Below are positions 44,315 through 53,304 of a DNA stretch of 64,000 nt, piece after piece (within the stretch, counting starts at the first letter, position 1; each line of letters begins with the position of its first letter). The translations under genes and the position numbers were made by a program. The notes below the pieces were generated by a model, which had not been told where the DNA came from, ran no database searches, and saw only the letters and a program-made list of their open reading frames with translations. The DNA comes from an uncultured Alphaproteobacteria bacterium (lineage in GTDB: Bacteria > Pseudomonadota > Alphaproteobacteria > Rhodobacterales > Rhodobacteraceae): positions 1 through 64,000 of the forward strand of contig CACOBR010000004.1 of the NCBI GenBank assembly GCA_902625475.1, written 5' to 3'.

Positions 44315-45376
44315 ATGTTTTCAAAAATTAAAAAAAACATATTGACTGGTTCGGTTGCTATTGCAACTACGGCAATGGCTGGTACTGTGTCAGCAGGTGC
44401 AATGGTAGCATTGTTATTACCTGAAAATGTGAATCCTAGATGGGAAACTCAAGATGCAGCGGCTTTTGTTCGTACAATGGGGGAGCTAGCACCAGATGTA
44501 AAAGTTGAAGTTTTTAATGCCAATAATGATACTTCAACCCAACAACGCCAGGCAGAACAGGCTCTTACGCAAGGTGCTAAAGTTCTGGTAGTAATCCCAA
44601 TTGATGGTGAAAGTTCAGCAATTATTGCTGATAATGCTGCTGAAGAAGGTGTTCCAACAATAGCATATGACCGTATGATCAATTCTATGAATACAACATT
44701 TTGGGTTCAGGCTGATTTAGAGGGTATGGGATTTGATCAAGCAACTCATGTAATCAATAACACTAAATCTGGTGATACCTTGGTAATGCTTAAAGGATCA
44801 CCTACTGACCCTAATGCAGCAGTTATTCATAATGGACAGCTAAGAGCCCTTACTCCACTATTCGAAAGTGGGGAAAGAATTATGGGTTATGAGAATTGGA
44901 CTCAAGGATGGGATCCTGCCATAGCACGTCGCTCTATGGATCAAGCCCTTACTCAATTAAATAATAATGTGCAAGGAGTTGTTTCTTCAAATGATGGAAA
45001 TGCAGGAGCAGCAATAGCGTCAATGGAAGAACAAGGGATGGCTGGAACTGTACCTGTATCAGGCCTAGACTGTACTGTGCAAGCTCAACAATTAATTCTG
45101 TTAGGTAAACAAACTCAGTGTGGATGGCGTCCTTTAGAAGATATGGCAGCAGCAGCAGCAGCAGTTACAGTTCGTTTGGTAAATGGTGAAGATTTTTCTG
45201 ATTTAGCTCCACAAAAAGTTAAAAATGGTGTTGGAGCTGAAGTAGCATATGTTCCTGTCGGATCATACTCAGCAGTTGGTGTTGATGGTGTGGCTTATGT
45301 TATTGCAAATGACAAATCAATTACCAAAGATATGATTTGCCAAGGTGAAGCAGCAGAAACCACATTCTGTAAGTGA
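44315..45376 (+). CDS. Sugar ABC transporter substrate-binding protein (CUT2, XylF/FrcB type)
   Basis: Periplasmic sugar-binding protein of 353 residues, peripla-BP fold. Signal peptide about 1-26 (KKNILTGSVAIATTAMAG, cleaved near VSAGA). Family blocks are NNDTSTQQRQAEQALTQGAK, YDRMINSMNTTFWVQADLEG, VVSSNDGNAGAAI and the cysteine pair in SGLDCTVQAQQ/QTQCGWRP. AAAGGAGG upstream supports ATG 44315, with ATG 44312 as alternative. Between the regulator and this gene the 160-base gap holds an imperfect palindrome around 44202-44228. Confidence 0.9.
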   Translation: MFSKIKKNILTGSVAIATTAMAGTVSAGAMVALLLPENVNPRWETQDAAAFVRTMGELAPDVKVEVFNANNDTSTQQRQAEQALTQGAKVLVVIPIDGESSAIIADNAAEEGVPTIAYDRMINSMNTTFWVQADLEGMGFDQATHVINNTKSGDTLVMLKGSPTDPNAAVIHNGQLRALTPLFESGERIMGYENWTQGWDPAIARRSMDQALTQLNNNVQGVVSSNDGNAGAAIASMEEQGMAGTVPVSGLDCTVQAQQLILLGKQTQCGWRPLEDMAAAAAAVTVRLVNGEDFSDLAPQKVKNGVGAEVAYVPVGSYSAVGVDGVAYVIANDKSITKDMICQGEAAETTFCK

Positions 45377-45386
45377 TAGAGGTTCA

Positions 45387-46214
45387 ATGACTTCTAAGAA
45401 AGATTTGGTGGGGCAAGAAGCCCCACCAGCTCACCTTATCGTAAGGGGTATCGATAAAAGTTTTGGGGGATTACAAGCTCTTCGTGAAGCTGATTTTGAG
45501 GTGGCTCGTGGTGAAGTTATGGCACTAGTTGGTGATAACGGTGCTGGTAAATCCACTTTAATGAAAGTTTTAGCAGGCGCATATTCTGCTGATGCAGGGT
45601 CTTTTTTTCTTGATGGGAATAGTGTTAGCATCAAATCACCAAATGATGCCAGTGATCTTGGCATACAAATTGTTTATCAAGATCTAGCACTTTGTGAAAA
45701 TCTTGACGTTGCTGCAAATCTCTCACTTGGAGCAGAACCGGTTAAAGCTGGTTGGAGTTTTTTACCTCATTTTCTTCGTCCAATTGATAATTTAGAAATG
45801 GAAAGTAAGGCTAATAAAGCTATTAAAAGGTTACAAGTTCGTACTTTACATTCTGTTCGTGCAAAAGTAAGCGGATTATCTGGTGGACAGCGTCAAGCCA
45901 TAGCGATAGCTCGCGCAGTTGGCACTGAGAGTTCAGTTGTAATGTTAGATGAACCTACTGCTGCTTTAGGAGTTGCGCAAACCTATCAAGTGTTACAAGT
46001 AGTAAAGCGATTAAGAGATACAAATCATGCAGTTGTTTACATATCTCATAATATGCAAGATATTTTTGATGTATCTGATCGAATTACAGTGCTACGACAT
46101 GGTCAAAATGTTGCAACCTACATTACTTCAAAAACAACTCCTGACGAAGTTGTTATGGCAATGACTAAAGGCATAGATAAAAACTCTTCAGGAAGTATTC
46201 AGAATGCAATCTGA
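45387..46214 (+). CDS. Sugar ABC transporter ATP-binding protein, single-domain (FrcA type)
   Basis: ATPase of 275 residues. Walker A GDNGAGKST (49-57), Q-loop VYQDLALCENL, signature LSGGQRQAIAIARA, Walker B VVMLDEPTAA and H-loop YISHNM are intact. Most CUT2 importers (XylG, RbsA, MglA) use a 500-residue two-domain ATPase; this one has a single domain like rhizobial FrcA. The start at 45387, ten bases after the binding-protein stop, is preferred over an overlapping upstream frame. It overlaps the permease gene by 11 bases. Confidence 0.92.
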   Translation: MTSKKDLVGQEAPPAHLIVRGIDKSFGGLQALREADFEVARGEVMALVGDNGAGKSTLMKVLAGAYSADAGSFFLDGNSVSIKSPNDASDLGIQIVYQDLALCENLDVAANLSLGAEPVKAGWSFLPHFLRPIDNLEMESKANKAIKRLQVRTLHSVRAKVSGLSGGQRQAIAIARAVGTESSVVMLDEPTAALGVAQTYQVLQVVKRLRDTNHAVVYISHNMQDIFDVSDRITVLRHGQNVATYITSKTTPDEVVMAMTKGIDKNSSGSIQNAI

Positions 46215-47421
46215 AAAAAAAATTACTTTTTTAGATCGTCTACGCACCATGCGGGAAACCGAGTTTGGTGCCTTTTTACCAGTTCTTTTTGCTCTTGCAG
46301 CAATTTGGGGGTACTTTGGGTTTATATTACCTCTTCATGATCTAATTACTGGAGAGGCAGAAAGTTTTCGCGCAATCTTTTTAAGCCCCAGAAATATATA
46401 TAATCTTTTTATGCAGTCAGCAGTAATAGCTGCTCTTGCTGTAGGTATAACAGTAGTCCTGTTATTAGGAGAAATAGATCTTTCTGCAGCCGCAACTGCA
46501 GGAGTTTGTGCCGCTCTTTTAGGTGTTCTCGTACTTTCAGGCGTACCAGGTTTTTTCGCATGCTTAATTGTTATATTTGTAGGGATAATTATGGGTGCTG
46601 CTCAGGGATTACTTGTTGCTTATGTTGGAATACCTTCTTTTGTTGTTACTTTAGCAGGTCTGCTGGGATATCAAGGTCTTATGCAAAAAATTCTTCCTAC
46701 AGGAAATTTGAATGTAGGTGATCCATTTGTTCGAAGCATCGCACGGCTTCTAATTCCAGATATGTGGGGTTTATTTCTTGCTTTAGTTGTATTTATATTG
46801 TTTGCTTTGACAACTGTTCGTAAACAATTACAAAGAAAAGAAAAAGGATTAGAATTAGATAACAAATTAACTGTTTGGTTTCAAATTATAGTTTTTGGAA
46901 TAATTTTAATTTCAGCAGTATTGACACTAAATGCTTATAGATCACTACCTTTGTTATTAGTTTTACTTATCGCATTTACTGCTCTTTTAGATTGGATAAC
47001 AAAGTCTACACCTTACGGAAGATCTCTTTTTGCAGTTGGTGGAAACTCAGAAAGCGCAAGACGCGTTGGTATGAAAATAAAAAGGATTAGAGTTTCAGCA
47101 TTTGCAATAGTTGGTTTAATGGCCGCCATAGGAGGTATTTTTGGTGCCTCTAGATATGGTTCTGTGTCGTATACTGCATTTGCTGGTGGTTCTCTTCTTC
47201 TTGAGGCTATTGGTGCTGCTGTTATAGGTGGTACGTCATTATTTGGGGGACGTGGCTCTGTTTGGAATGCCATTTTAGGAGCATTAGTAATTGGTTCACT
47301 TGGAAATGGTCTAGATCTTTCAGGTGCATCTGCTGCAGATAAATTAATGGTATCAGGAGCAATATTGTTATTAGCAGTAGCAATAGATGCTCTTTCGCGT
47401 AATTCAGCAGGAGGTCGCTGA
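46204..47421 (+). CDS. Sugar ABC transporter permease (CUT2, XylH/FrcC type)
   Basis: Integral membrane subunit of 405 residues with about ten hydrophobic segments. The family blocks EIDLSAAATAGVCAALLGV, GIPSFVVTLAGLLGYQG, GGNSESARRVGMKIKRI (cytoplasmic coupling loop) and AIGAAVIGGTSLFGGRGS are clear. The size is that of XylH rather than of the shorter RbsC. It overlaps the ATPase gene and is followed by the dehydrogenase small subunit after one base, so transport and oxidation are tied together. Confidence 0.92.
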   Translation: MQSEKKITFLDRLRTMRETEFGAFLPVLFALAAIWGYFGFILPLHDLITGEAESFRAIFLSPRNIYNLFMQSAVIAALAVGITVVLLLGEIDLSAAATAGVCAALLGVLVLSGVPGFFACLIVIFVGIIMGAAQGLLVAYVGIPSFVVTLAGLLGYQGLMQKILPTGNLNVGDPFVRSIARLLIPDMWGLFLALVVFILFALTTVRKQLQRKEKGLELDNKLTVWFQIIVFGIILISAVLTLNAYRSLPLLLVLLIAFTALLDWITKSTPYGRSLFAVGGNSESARRVGMKIKRIRVSAFAIVGLMAAIGGIFGASRYGSVSYTAFAGGSLLLEAIGAAVIGGTSLFGGRGSVWNAILGALVIGSLGNGLDLSGASAADKLMVSGAILLLAVAIDALSRNSAGGR

Positions 47422-47422
47422 T

Positions 47423-47866
47423 ATGTGGTCAGAAATTGAAAAAAAAATCCTTACTGAAATTCTTGACGAATTAATTCCTGCAAATCCAGCTAAAAAAATA
47501 CCAAGTGCAGGCCAACTTGGGGTTGCCTCTTTTATATTTGAAGTAGCAAGTAATTCACCTAAGTTGCAAGAAAATATCAAGTTAGTCTTAACATGGGTTA
47601 TTTCCAAAGCGGACAAGATTTCTCCCCATCTTGTCCGCGAAATTGAACTAATTCATCCAAATGCATTTGGTTCATTAATAACAGAAACCTACAAAGGCTA
47701 TTATAGTCGCCCTGATATTAGAAAAAAACTTTATCTTAGTGAAAAGGCTGTTCATCCATTTGGATATGAAGTTAAATCAGAAAGTGACGAATATTTGAAA
47801 GAACTAACAGATGCTGTAAGATCTCGTGGTACTGTTTACAGAGACCCAACAGGAGGTCGTAGATGA
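47423..47866 (+). CDS. Gluconate 2-dehydrogenase subunit 3-like small subunit
   Basis: Small partner (147 residues) of a GMC-type membrane or soluble sugar dehydrogenase. The family pattern is seen in LTEILDELIPANPAKKIPSA, GYYSRPDIRKKL and VHPFGYEV near the end. In characterised complexes this subunit carries a twin-arginine signal that takes the flavoprotein to the periplasm; here the N-terminus MWSEIEKKILTEI has none, so the complex is probably cytoplasmic. AGGAGG precedes ATG 47423, and the end overlaps the flavoprotein start (ATGA). Confidence 0.85.
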   Translation: MWSEIEKKILTEILDELIPANPAKKIPSAGQLGVASFIFEVASNSPKLQENIKLVLTWVISKADKISPHLVREIELIHPNAFGSLITETYKGYYSRPDIRKKLYLSEKAVHPFGYEVKSESDEYLKELTDAVRSRGTVYRDPTGGRR

Positions 47867-49482
47867 ATAACGAACCAGTCGATGTACTTATAATTGGTGC
47901 AGGAGCCTCTGGTGCAGCTATAGCTTGGTCTTTACTTGAAACCAAAATGAGAATTTTATGTCTTGAGCAAGGTACACATCTGTCGGATAAAGATTTCCCG
48001 TCGCGTCGTAACGATTACGAATTATCGCGTTATGCTGAATTTTCTTGTGATCCTAATGTAAGGAAGCTGAAGCAGGATTATCCAATAAACTCAAATAATA
48101 GTTCTATAACACCAGTTAATTGGAATGGTGTAGGTGGGTCTACTATCAACTTTCTTGCTCACTGGCCCAGAATGAGGCCCAGTGATTTTAGAACTAAAAC
48201 ACTTGATGGTGTTGGTGATGATTGGCCGGTAGATTATTATGACCTTGAACCTTTTTATGAAATGAATGATAGAAATGTTGGGGTTTCTGGCCTAAATGGG
48301 AACCCAGCCTATCCTGAATATACAGTACCTTATCCTCCCATACCTATTGGAATATTAGGTCAAACACTAGCGAAAGGTTTTAATAAACTTGGATGGCATT
48401 GGTGGCCTTCAGATGTTGCTATTGTAAGTAAAGATGACAATGGTCGGCAGAAGTGTGTCAATGCAGGTACATGTGATCTTGGTTGTGCAGCAGGCGCAAA
48501 GGGTGGTGCAAACTTCACTTACTGGCCTATTTTAGAAAATGCTGGTGTGGAATTACGAACTGATTCAAGAGTTCGCGAAATCCAAGTTGATAAAGTTTCT
48601 GGCTTAGCAAAAGGTGTTTTATATCATGGATCTGATGGGCAACTTCATCATCAAAAGGCTGAATTGATAATAATGGCATGTAATGGTGTTGGTACTCCAC
48701 GCTTACTGTTAAATTCTAAGTCTGATTTGTTTCCTGATGGATTAGCTAATAATTCAGGGTTGGTAGGCAAGAACCTTATGTTTCATCCCTTAACTGGTGT
48801 CGCTGGTGTTTTTGATAAACCTATGAGAGGCCATGAAGGACCTATGGCCTGCTCTATTTTGTCTCAAGAGTTCTATGAGAGTGATAGTTCTCGTGGATTT
48901 ATACGTGGTTATGGACTACATTCTGGCCGATCAACCACACCCATGACCTATGCTCTTGGTGGATATGGTATTGACAATCCTATACCATGGGGTGACGAGC
49001 ACCGTGAAATTATGGATAATATTTATCCTTATCTTGCTGGTCTTACAATAGTTACTGAAGATCTTCCAGAAGAACATAACTGTGTTACTTTAGATGATGA
49101 ATTGAAAGATAGTGATGGTATTCCTGCTCCTAAAATAACTTATAAGGTAAGTGAAAATACTAAAGCCATGATAAAGCATGGTGAGGATCGTGCTGCAGAA
49201 GTTTTATTAGCTGCAGGAGCTAAAAAAATATTAAGCAAAAATGATGATAAGGTCTGGTGGCGTGCTGGTTGGCATCAAATGGGAACTTGTCGAATGGGAC
49301 ATGATCCAACTAAATCTGTTGTCAATGGTTGGGGTCGTAGTCATGATGTTAAGAACTTATTCATAGTTGATGGTTCTATTTTTGTAACTGCTGGTGCAGT
49401 TAACCCTACATCTACAATACAAGCGCTTGCACTTTATATAGGTGACCAAATTAAAAAAAACATTGGAACCTTATTTGATTGA
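47863..49482 (+). CDS. GMC-family FAD sugar dehydrogenase (gluconate 2-dehydrogenase-like)
   Basis: Flavoprotein subunit of 539 residues. The FAD-binding motif is VLIIGAGASGAAIAW, followed by the GMC block WNGVGGSTINFLAHWPRM, the cysteine-rich CVNAGTCDLGCAAGAKGG, and the active-site region GWHQMGTCRMGH with the final VNPTSTIQALAL, giving the His/Asn pair of the family. No Tat signal is present. Electron acceptor is unknown: no cytochrome c subunit gene follows. Likely oxidises the imported sugar at C1, C2 or C3. Confidence 0.9.
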   Translation: MNNEPVDVLIIGAGASGAAIAWSLLETKMRILCLEQGTHLSDKDFPSRRNDYELSRYAEFSCDPNVRKLKQDYPINSNNSSITPVNWNGVGGSTINFLAHWPRMRPSDFRTKTLDGVGDDWPVDYYDLEPFYEMNDRNVGVSGLNGNPAYPEYTVPYPPIPIGILGQTLAKGFNKLGWHWWPSDVAIVSKDDNGRQKCVNAGTCDLGCAAGAKGGANFTYWPILENAGVELRTDSRVREIQVDKVSGLAKGVLYHGSDGQLHHQKAELIIMACNGVGTPRLLLNSKSDLFPDGLANNSGLVGKNLMFHPLTGVAGVFDKPMRGHEGPMACSILSQEFYESDSSRGFIRGYGLHSGRSTTPMTYALGGYGIDNPIPWGDEHREIMDNIYPYLAGLTIVTEDLPEEHNCVTLDDELKDSDGIPAPKITYKVSENTKAMIKHGEDRAAEVLLAAGAKKILSKNDDKVWWRAGWHQMGTCRMGHDPTKSVVNGWGRSHDVKNLFIVDGSIFVTAGAVNPTSTIQALALYIGDQIKKNIGTLFD

Positions 49483-49489
49483 GAACGAT

Positions 49490-50950
49490 ATGAAATTTCC
49501 AACAAAAATGTACATAAATGGGAAGCTAACATCAAGTAGTATAAATAAACCTGTTTTTAACCCAGCCACTGAAAAAAAAGTTTCTTTAGTTTCGACCGCT
49601 GGTTTATCTGATGTAGAAAGGGCACTTCAAGCTGCCAAGAATGCTTTTCCACACTGGTCTACAGCCCCTATTGCAGTCCGTCAGATGTGGATGAAAAGAT
49701 TGTGTGATCAAGTTATCAAAAATGAAGATTTTTTACGAGAATGTATACATTATGAAATGGGGAAACCTTGGTCTCAAACACATGAAGATTGGGACCGATT
49801 AGTAGTTTCACTTGAATTTTATTCAGAAGAGATTTCACGAATACAAAATTATGGAATTGCTGATCGAGCAGGCACGCACAGCCATCGAATGGTATATGAG
49901 TCTGCAGGTGTTGTAGTTGCATTTCTGGCATGGAATTTTCCTTTATTAAATCTAGCTTTTAAAATCGGTCCAGCTATGGCATCAGGTTGTCCAATTATTA
50001 TTAGACCCTCAGAGATGACACCAATATCTGCATATGCTGTAGGAATGCTTTGTGAGAAAATTAAACTTCCAGATGGTGTAGTTCAAATCTTATGTACTGA
50101 AAGTCATGAAGTAGCTGATGTATTAACTTCTTCAAATATTCCACAAGTTATAACTTTAATTGGATCTACTCAAACGGGTCAGCATATTATGCGTACTGGT
50201 GCATCATCAATCAAACGCTATTCTATGGAATTAGGAGGAAATGCACCTGTTTTGGTATTTGATGACGCTGACTTAGATTTAGCAGCTGATATAGTCACAG
50301 GTGTTAAATTCTCTAATGCTGGTCAAATTTGTGTAGCTCCAAATAGGGTATTTGTTGCAAAGAATGTTAAAGAAAAATTTACCAAAAAAGTTGTTTCTCG
50401 TGCTAAGGCCGCAGTAGTTGGTTTTGGTAAGGATAAAGATATAACGACTGGCCCAGTAATTGATAAAAGAGCATTTGAAAAAATTAAGGGATTAATAAAA
50501 GATGCAGTTATGAATGGGGCCAAACTTTTAGCTGGAGGGAATCGCCCCAAATATTTAAGCAAAGGATATTATATTTCACCTACAGTTCTTAGTGATGTGA
50601 CAGAAAAAATGCAAGTATACCAACAAGAAACATTTGGTCCTATTGTTAGTTTAATATCTTTTTCAGATGAAACTAATCTTTTAAATATGGCAAATGATTG
50701 TGATGAAGGTGGACTTACTGCTTATATTTTTACTACCAATCAAACACGTGCTGAATTTTATGCATCTAAATTAAGATATGGGGAAATTCAAATAAATGGT
50801 GTTAAATATGATATTGATTTACCACATGGTGGTATCGGTCAGTCAGGAATAGGCCATGATTGTTCTTCACTCGCTTTACAAGATTATCTTATACAAAAAC
50901 GTATTACTTGTTCTAATAATTCTTACGAATTTGGAAAGGCAATATCATGA
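49490..50950 (+). CDS. NAD(P)-dependent aldehyde dehydrogenase
   Basis: Aldehyde dehydrogenase of 486 residues with asparagine in FLAWNFPLLN, cofactor loop LIGSTQTGQHI, general-base glutamate in MELGGNAP and catalytic cysteine in NAGQICVAPNR. In sugar-acid clusters such enzymes oxidise a semialdehyde (for example 2,5-dioxopentanoate) or an aldose. The ATG at 49490 is eight bases after the GMC stop; an earlier in-frame start would overlap that gene. It overlaps the next gene by ATGA. Confidence 0.9.
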   Translation: MKFPTKMYINGKLTSSSINKPVFNPATEKKVSLVSTAGLSDVERALQAAKNAFPHWSTAPIAVRQMWMKRLCDQVIKNEDFLRECIHYEMGKPWSQTHEDWDRLVVSLEFYSEEISRIQNYGIADRAGTHSHRMVYESAGVVVAFLAWNFPLLNLAFKIGPAMASGCPIIIRPSEMTPISAYAVGMLCEKIKLPDGVVQILCTESHEVADVLTSSNIPQVITLIGSTQTGQHIMRTGASSIKRYSMELGGNAPVLVFDDADLDLAADIVTGVKFSNAGQICVAPNRVFVAKNVKEKFTKKVVSRAKAAVVGFGKDKDITTGPVIDKRAFEKIKGLIKDAVMNGAKLLAGGNRPKYLSKGYYISPTVLSDVTEKMQVYQQETFGPIVSLISFSDETNLLNMANDCDEGGLTAYIFTTNQTRAEFYASKLRYGEIQINGVKYDIDLPHGGIGQSGIGHDCSSLALQDYLIQKRITCSNNSYEFGKAIS

Positions 50951-52116
50951 AAATAACCAAAATTACAAGTCATGTATTAGGTTATGATCTTCCTGAAACT
51001 TTAGGTTATTCTCAACAATATTATAAAAAAAGAACATCCCATATTGTAGAGATTGAAACTGATGAAGGTATAAGTGGATGGGGTGAATGCTTTGGTCCTG
51101 GGAATATTGCATTTGCCAACAAAGGTATAGTTGAAAAAGTAATTCAGCCAATGGTTTTAGGAATGCAAGCATTAGATCGTGATGTAATTTGGCACAAGGT
51201 ATATAATTTAATGAGAGACCATGGCCAAAAAGGTATGCCTTTACAAGCTTTATCAGGTGTTGACATCGCATTATGGGATTTAGCAGGAAAGGCTGCTAAC
51301 CTTCCACTTTATAAAATGATAGGTGGCGCACATCGTGACAAAGTTGAAGTTTATGGATATGGTATGATGCTTCGTCCTGAAAATATCAACAGTTTAATAT
51401 CTCGGTTTAAGGAAGAGTCTGCTGAAATCAAAGAAATGGGCTTTAAGGCTTTAAAAATGAAAGTGGGAGTAGGTCCAAAAGATGATATTAAATTAATAGA
51501 AGCAGTGCGAGGAGGGATTGGAGATAACTTTCGCTTTATGATAGATGCAAATCATGGATATACAACCCATGATGCTCTTTATGTAGGTCGAGCTATGGAG
51601 GAATTTTCCCCATACTGGTTTGAAGAACCAGTGGCACCAGAAGATCTAGATGGTTATAGAGAATTGCGTGCCGCCCTTAAAGTAAATATATCTGGTGGAG
51701 AGGCAGAATTTAATCGTTGGGGTTGGAGAAAACTTTTAGAAAGTAGAGGTTTGGATATTGCCCAGCCAGAGGTATGTGCCCTTGGTGGTATTTCAGAATA
51801 TTTAAGAGTGCTTGCTCTTTGTCACTCACATTTCACACCTGTTGTTAATCATGTATGGGGTTCGGCCATAGCTGTAGCAGTCAATTTACATTTATTAGCT
51901 GCTATGCCTCCACTCCCAGGAGGGCTTTTTCCATGGGAACCAATGTTAGAGTTTGATACTACTCACAACCGATTTATTGACGACCTTCTTACCGTTTCCT
52001 TAGATATTAAAAAGCAAGTAAAAATTAATAATGGTACCGTTAGTTTACCTAATGGCCCTGGATTGGGTGTAACTCCAAAAAGAGATTTTCTAGATAAATT
52101 TAGAATTGATTCTTAA
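50947..52116 (+). CDS. Enolase-superfamily sugar acid dehydratase (mandelate racemase subgroup)
   Basis: Mg-dependent dehydratase or epimerase of 389 residues. Metal ligands are D200 (FMIDANHGY), E226 (WFEEPV) and E252 (GGEAEF). The base pair is K170-x-K172 (KALKMKVG) on one side and H302 (VVNHVWGS) on the other, the mandelate racemase subgroup arrangement. This group dehydrates galactonate, arabinonate, fuconate, galactarate and others to 2-keto-3-deoxy acids. It ends the operon; a 2-keto-3-deoxy acid would be a substrate for kdgK at 23 kb or for the aldehyde dehydrogenase route. Confidence 0.9.
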   Translation: MKITKITSHVLGYDLPETLGYSQQYYKKRTSHIVEIETDEGISGWGECFGPGNIAFANKGIVEKVIQPMVLGMQALDRDVIWHKVYNLMRDHGQKGMPLQALSGVDIALWDLAGKAANLPLYKMIGGAHRDKVEVYGYGMMLRPENINSLISRFKEESAEIKEMGFKALKMKVGVGPKDDIKLIEAVRGGIGDNFRFMIDANHGYTTHDALYVGRAMEEFSPYWFEEPVAPEDLDGYRELRAALKVNISGGEAEFNRWGWRKLLESRGLDIAQPEVCALGGISEYLRVLALCHSHFTPVVNHVWGSAIAVAVNLHLLAAMPPLPGGLFPWEPMLEFDTTHNRFIDDLLTVSLDIKKQVKINNGTVSLPNGPGLGVTPKRDFLDKFRIDS

Positions 52117-52235
52117 ATCATTTTTCACCAAATTTTATTTTTTAGGAAAGTAGATACATATCTTCATGGCATTCTTGTTGCATAATCACATTTGAAAATT
52201 AAATAAAATAATTATTAGAATTCAGGGATCTAAGT

Positions 52236-53303
52236 TTGTTTGATGGTATTTACAAAAATAGACGTGTTTTGGTTAGTGGTCATACAGGATTTAAGGGGAG
52301 CTGGCTATGTAAATGGCTAAACAATTTGGGTGCTGAAGTTTATGGTTACTCTCTTTTACCAAATACTGAACCTAATCACTTTGATTTATCTAATCCTTCT
52401 GTGAATTCATGTATAAATAACATTATAGATTTTAATTCTGTAAAGAAATTTGTGACAAAAAGTGAACCAGAAATTATTTTCCATTTAGCTGCTCAACCTT
52501 CTGTCCTTAAAAGTTACGAAGATCCTATTGAAACTTTTAACACAAATATAATTGGGACTACTAATTTTTTGGAAGTGGCTAGATATAGTCCAAGTGTAAA
52601 AGCTATTATTATAGTTACTACTGATAAGTGTTACAAAAATAAAGAATGGGTTTATGGATATAGAGAAAATGATGAATTAGGTGGTCATGATCCGTATAGT
52701 GCATCAAAGGCTTGTGCTGAACTTGTTACTGATAGTTTTAGAAAATCATTTACTAATAAAAAAAATAATAAACTTCTTATTGCATCAGCAAGAGCTGGAA
52801 ATGTTTTAGGAGGGGGCGATTGGACAAATGATAGAATTTTTAAAGACATTGCAATCGCAATATCAAAAAATAAAAAATTATCACTAAGAAATCCTAATAG
52901 TGTTAGGCCATGGCAACATGTTTTAGAACCTCTTTCTGGATATTTATTATTAGGACAATTATTATATCAAGATAAAAAAGAATATGCAAAACCTTGGAAT
53001 TTTGGTCCCTCATTATCCTCTAATATTACAGTAAGAGAATTAGTTGATATTGTAAAAAACAGATGGAATCATATTGAAGTTGAATATGACAGTCCTAAAA
53101 ATGAAGAAACTAAAAATCTCGTATTAGATAGTTCCAAAGCTTATAATAAACTTAAATGGAAACCAGTATGGGGAATAGATTACACAATCAATTATACCAT
53201 TGATTGGTATAAAAACTACTACGAAAAAAATATCGTAAAGACTGAAGAACAAATTAATAAATTTACTGAAGATGCAGTTAAAAGTAAAATCATTTGGACA
53301 TAA
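52236..53303 (+). CDS. rfbG: CDP-glucose 4,6-dehydratase
   Basis: Extended SDR enzyme of 355 residues making CDP-4-keto-6-deoxyglucose, the entry to CDP-deoxysugars. The cofactor motif is SGHTGFKGSWLCKWL, which with SVRPWQHVLEPLSGYL identifies the RfbG family; the active site is TTDKCY and YSASKACAEL. The start is TTG at 52236, with AGGGA seven bases upstream, because the conserved N-terminus begins there. The cytidylyltransferase RfbF, normally beside it, is not in the window. Confidence 0.92.
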   Translation: MFDGIYKNRRVLVSGHTGFKGSWLCKWLNNLGAEVYGYSLLPNTEPNHFDLSNPSVNSCINNIIDFNSVKKFVTKSEPEIIFHLAAQPSVLKSYEDPIETFNTNIIGTTNFLEVARYSPSVKAIIIVTTDKCYKNKEWVYGYRENDELGGHDPYSASKACAELVTDSFRKSFTNKKNNKLLIASARAGNVLGGGDWTNDRIFKDIAIAISKNKKLSLRNPNSVRPWQHVLEPLSGYLLLGQLLYQDKKEYAKPWNFGPSLSSNITVRELVDIVKNRWNHIEVEYDSPKNEETKNLVLDSSKAYNKLKWKPVWGIDYTINYTIDWYKNYYEKNIVKTEEQINKFTEDAVKSKIIWT

Positions 53304-53304
53304 C

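Noticed and set aside
47387-47422. Earlier start for the dehydrogenase small subunit that might add a signal peptide
   Set aside because: It would overlap the permease gene, and the 12 added residues contain no twin arginine or hydrophobic core.
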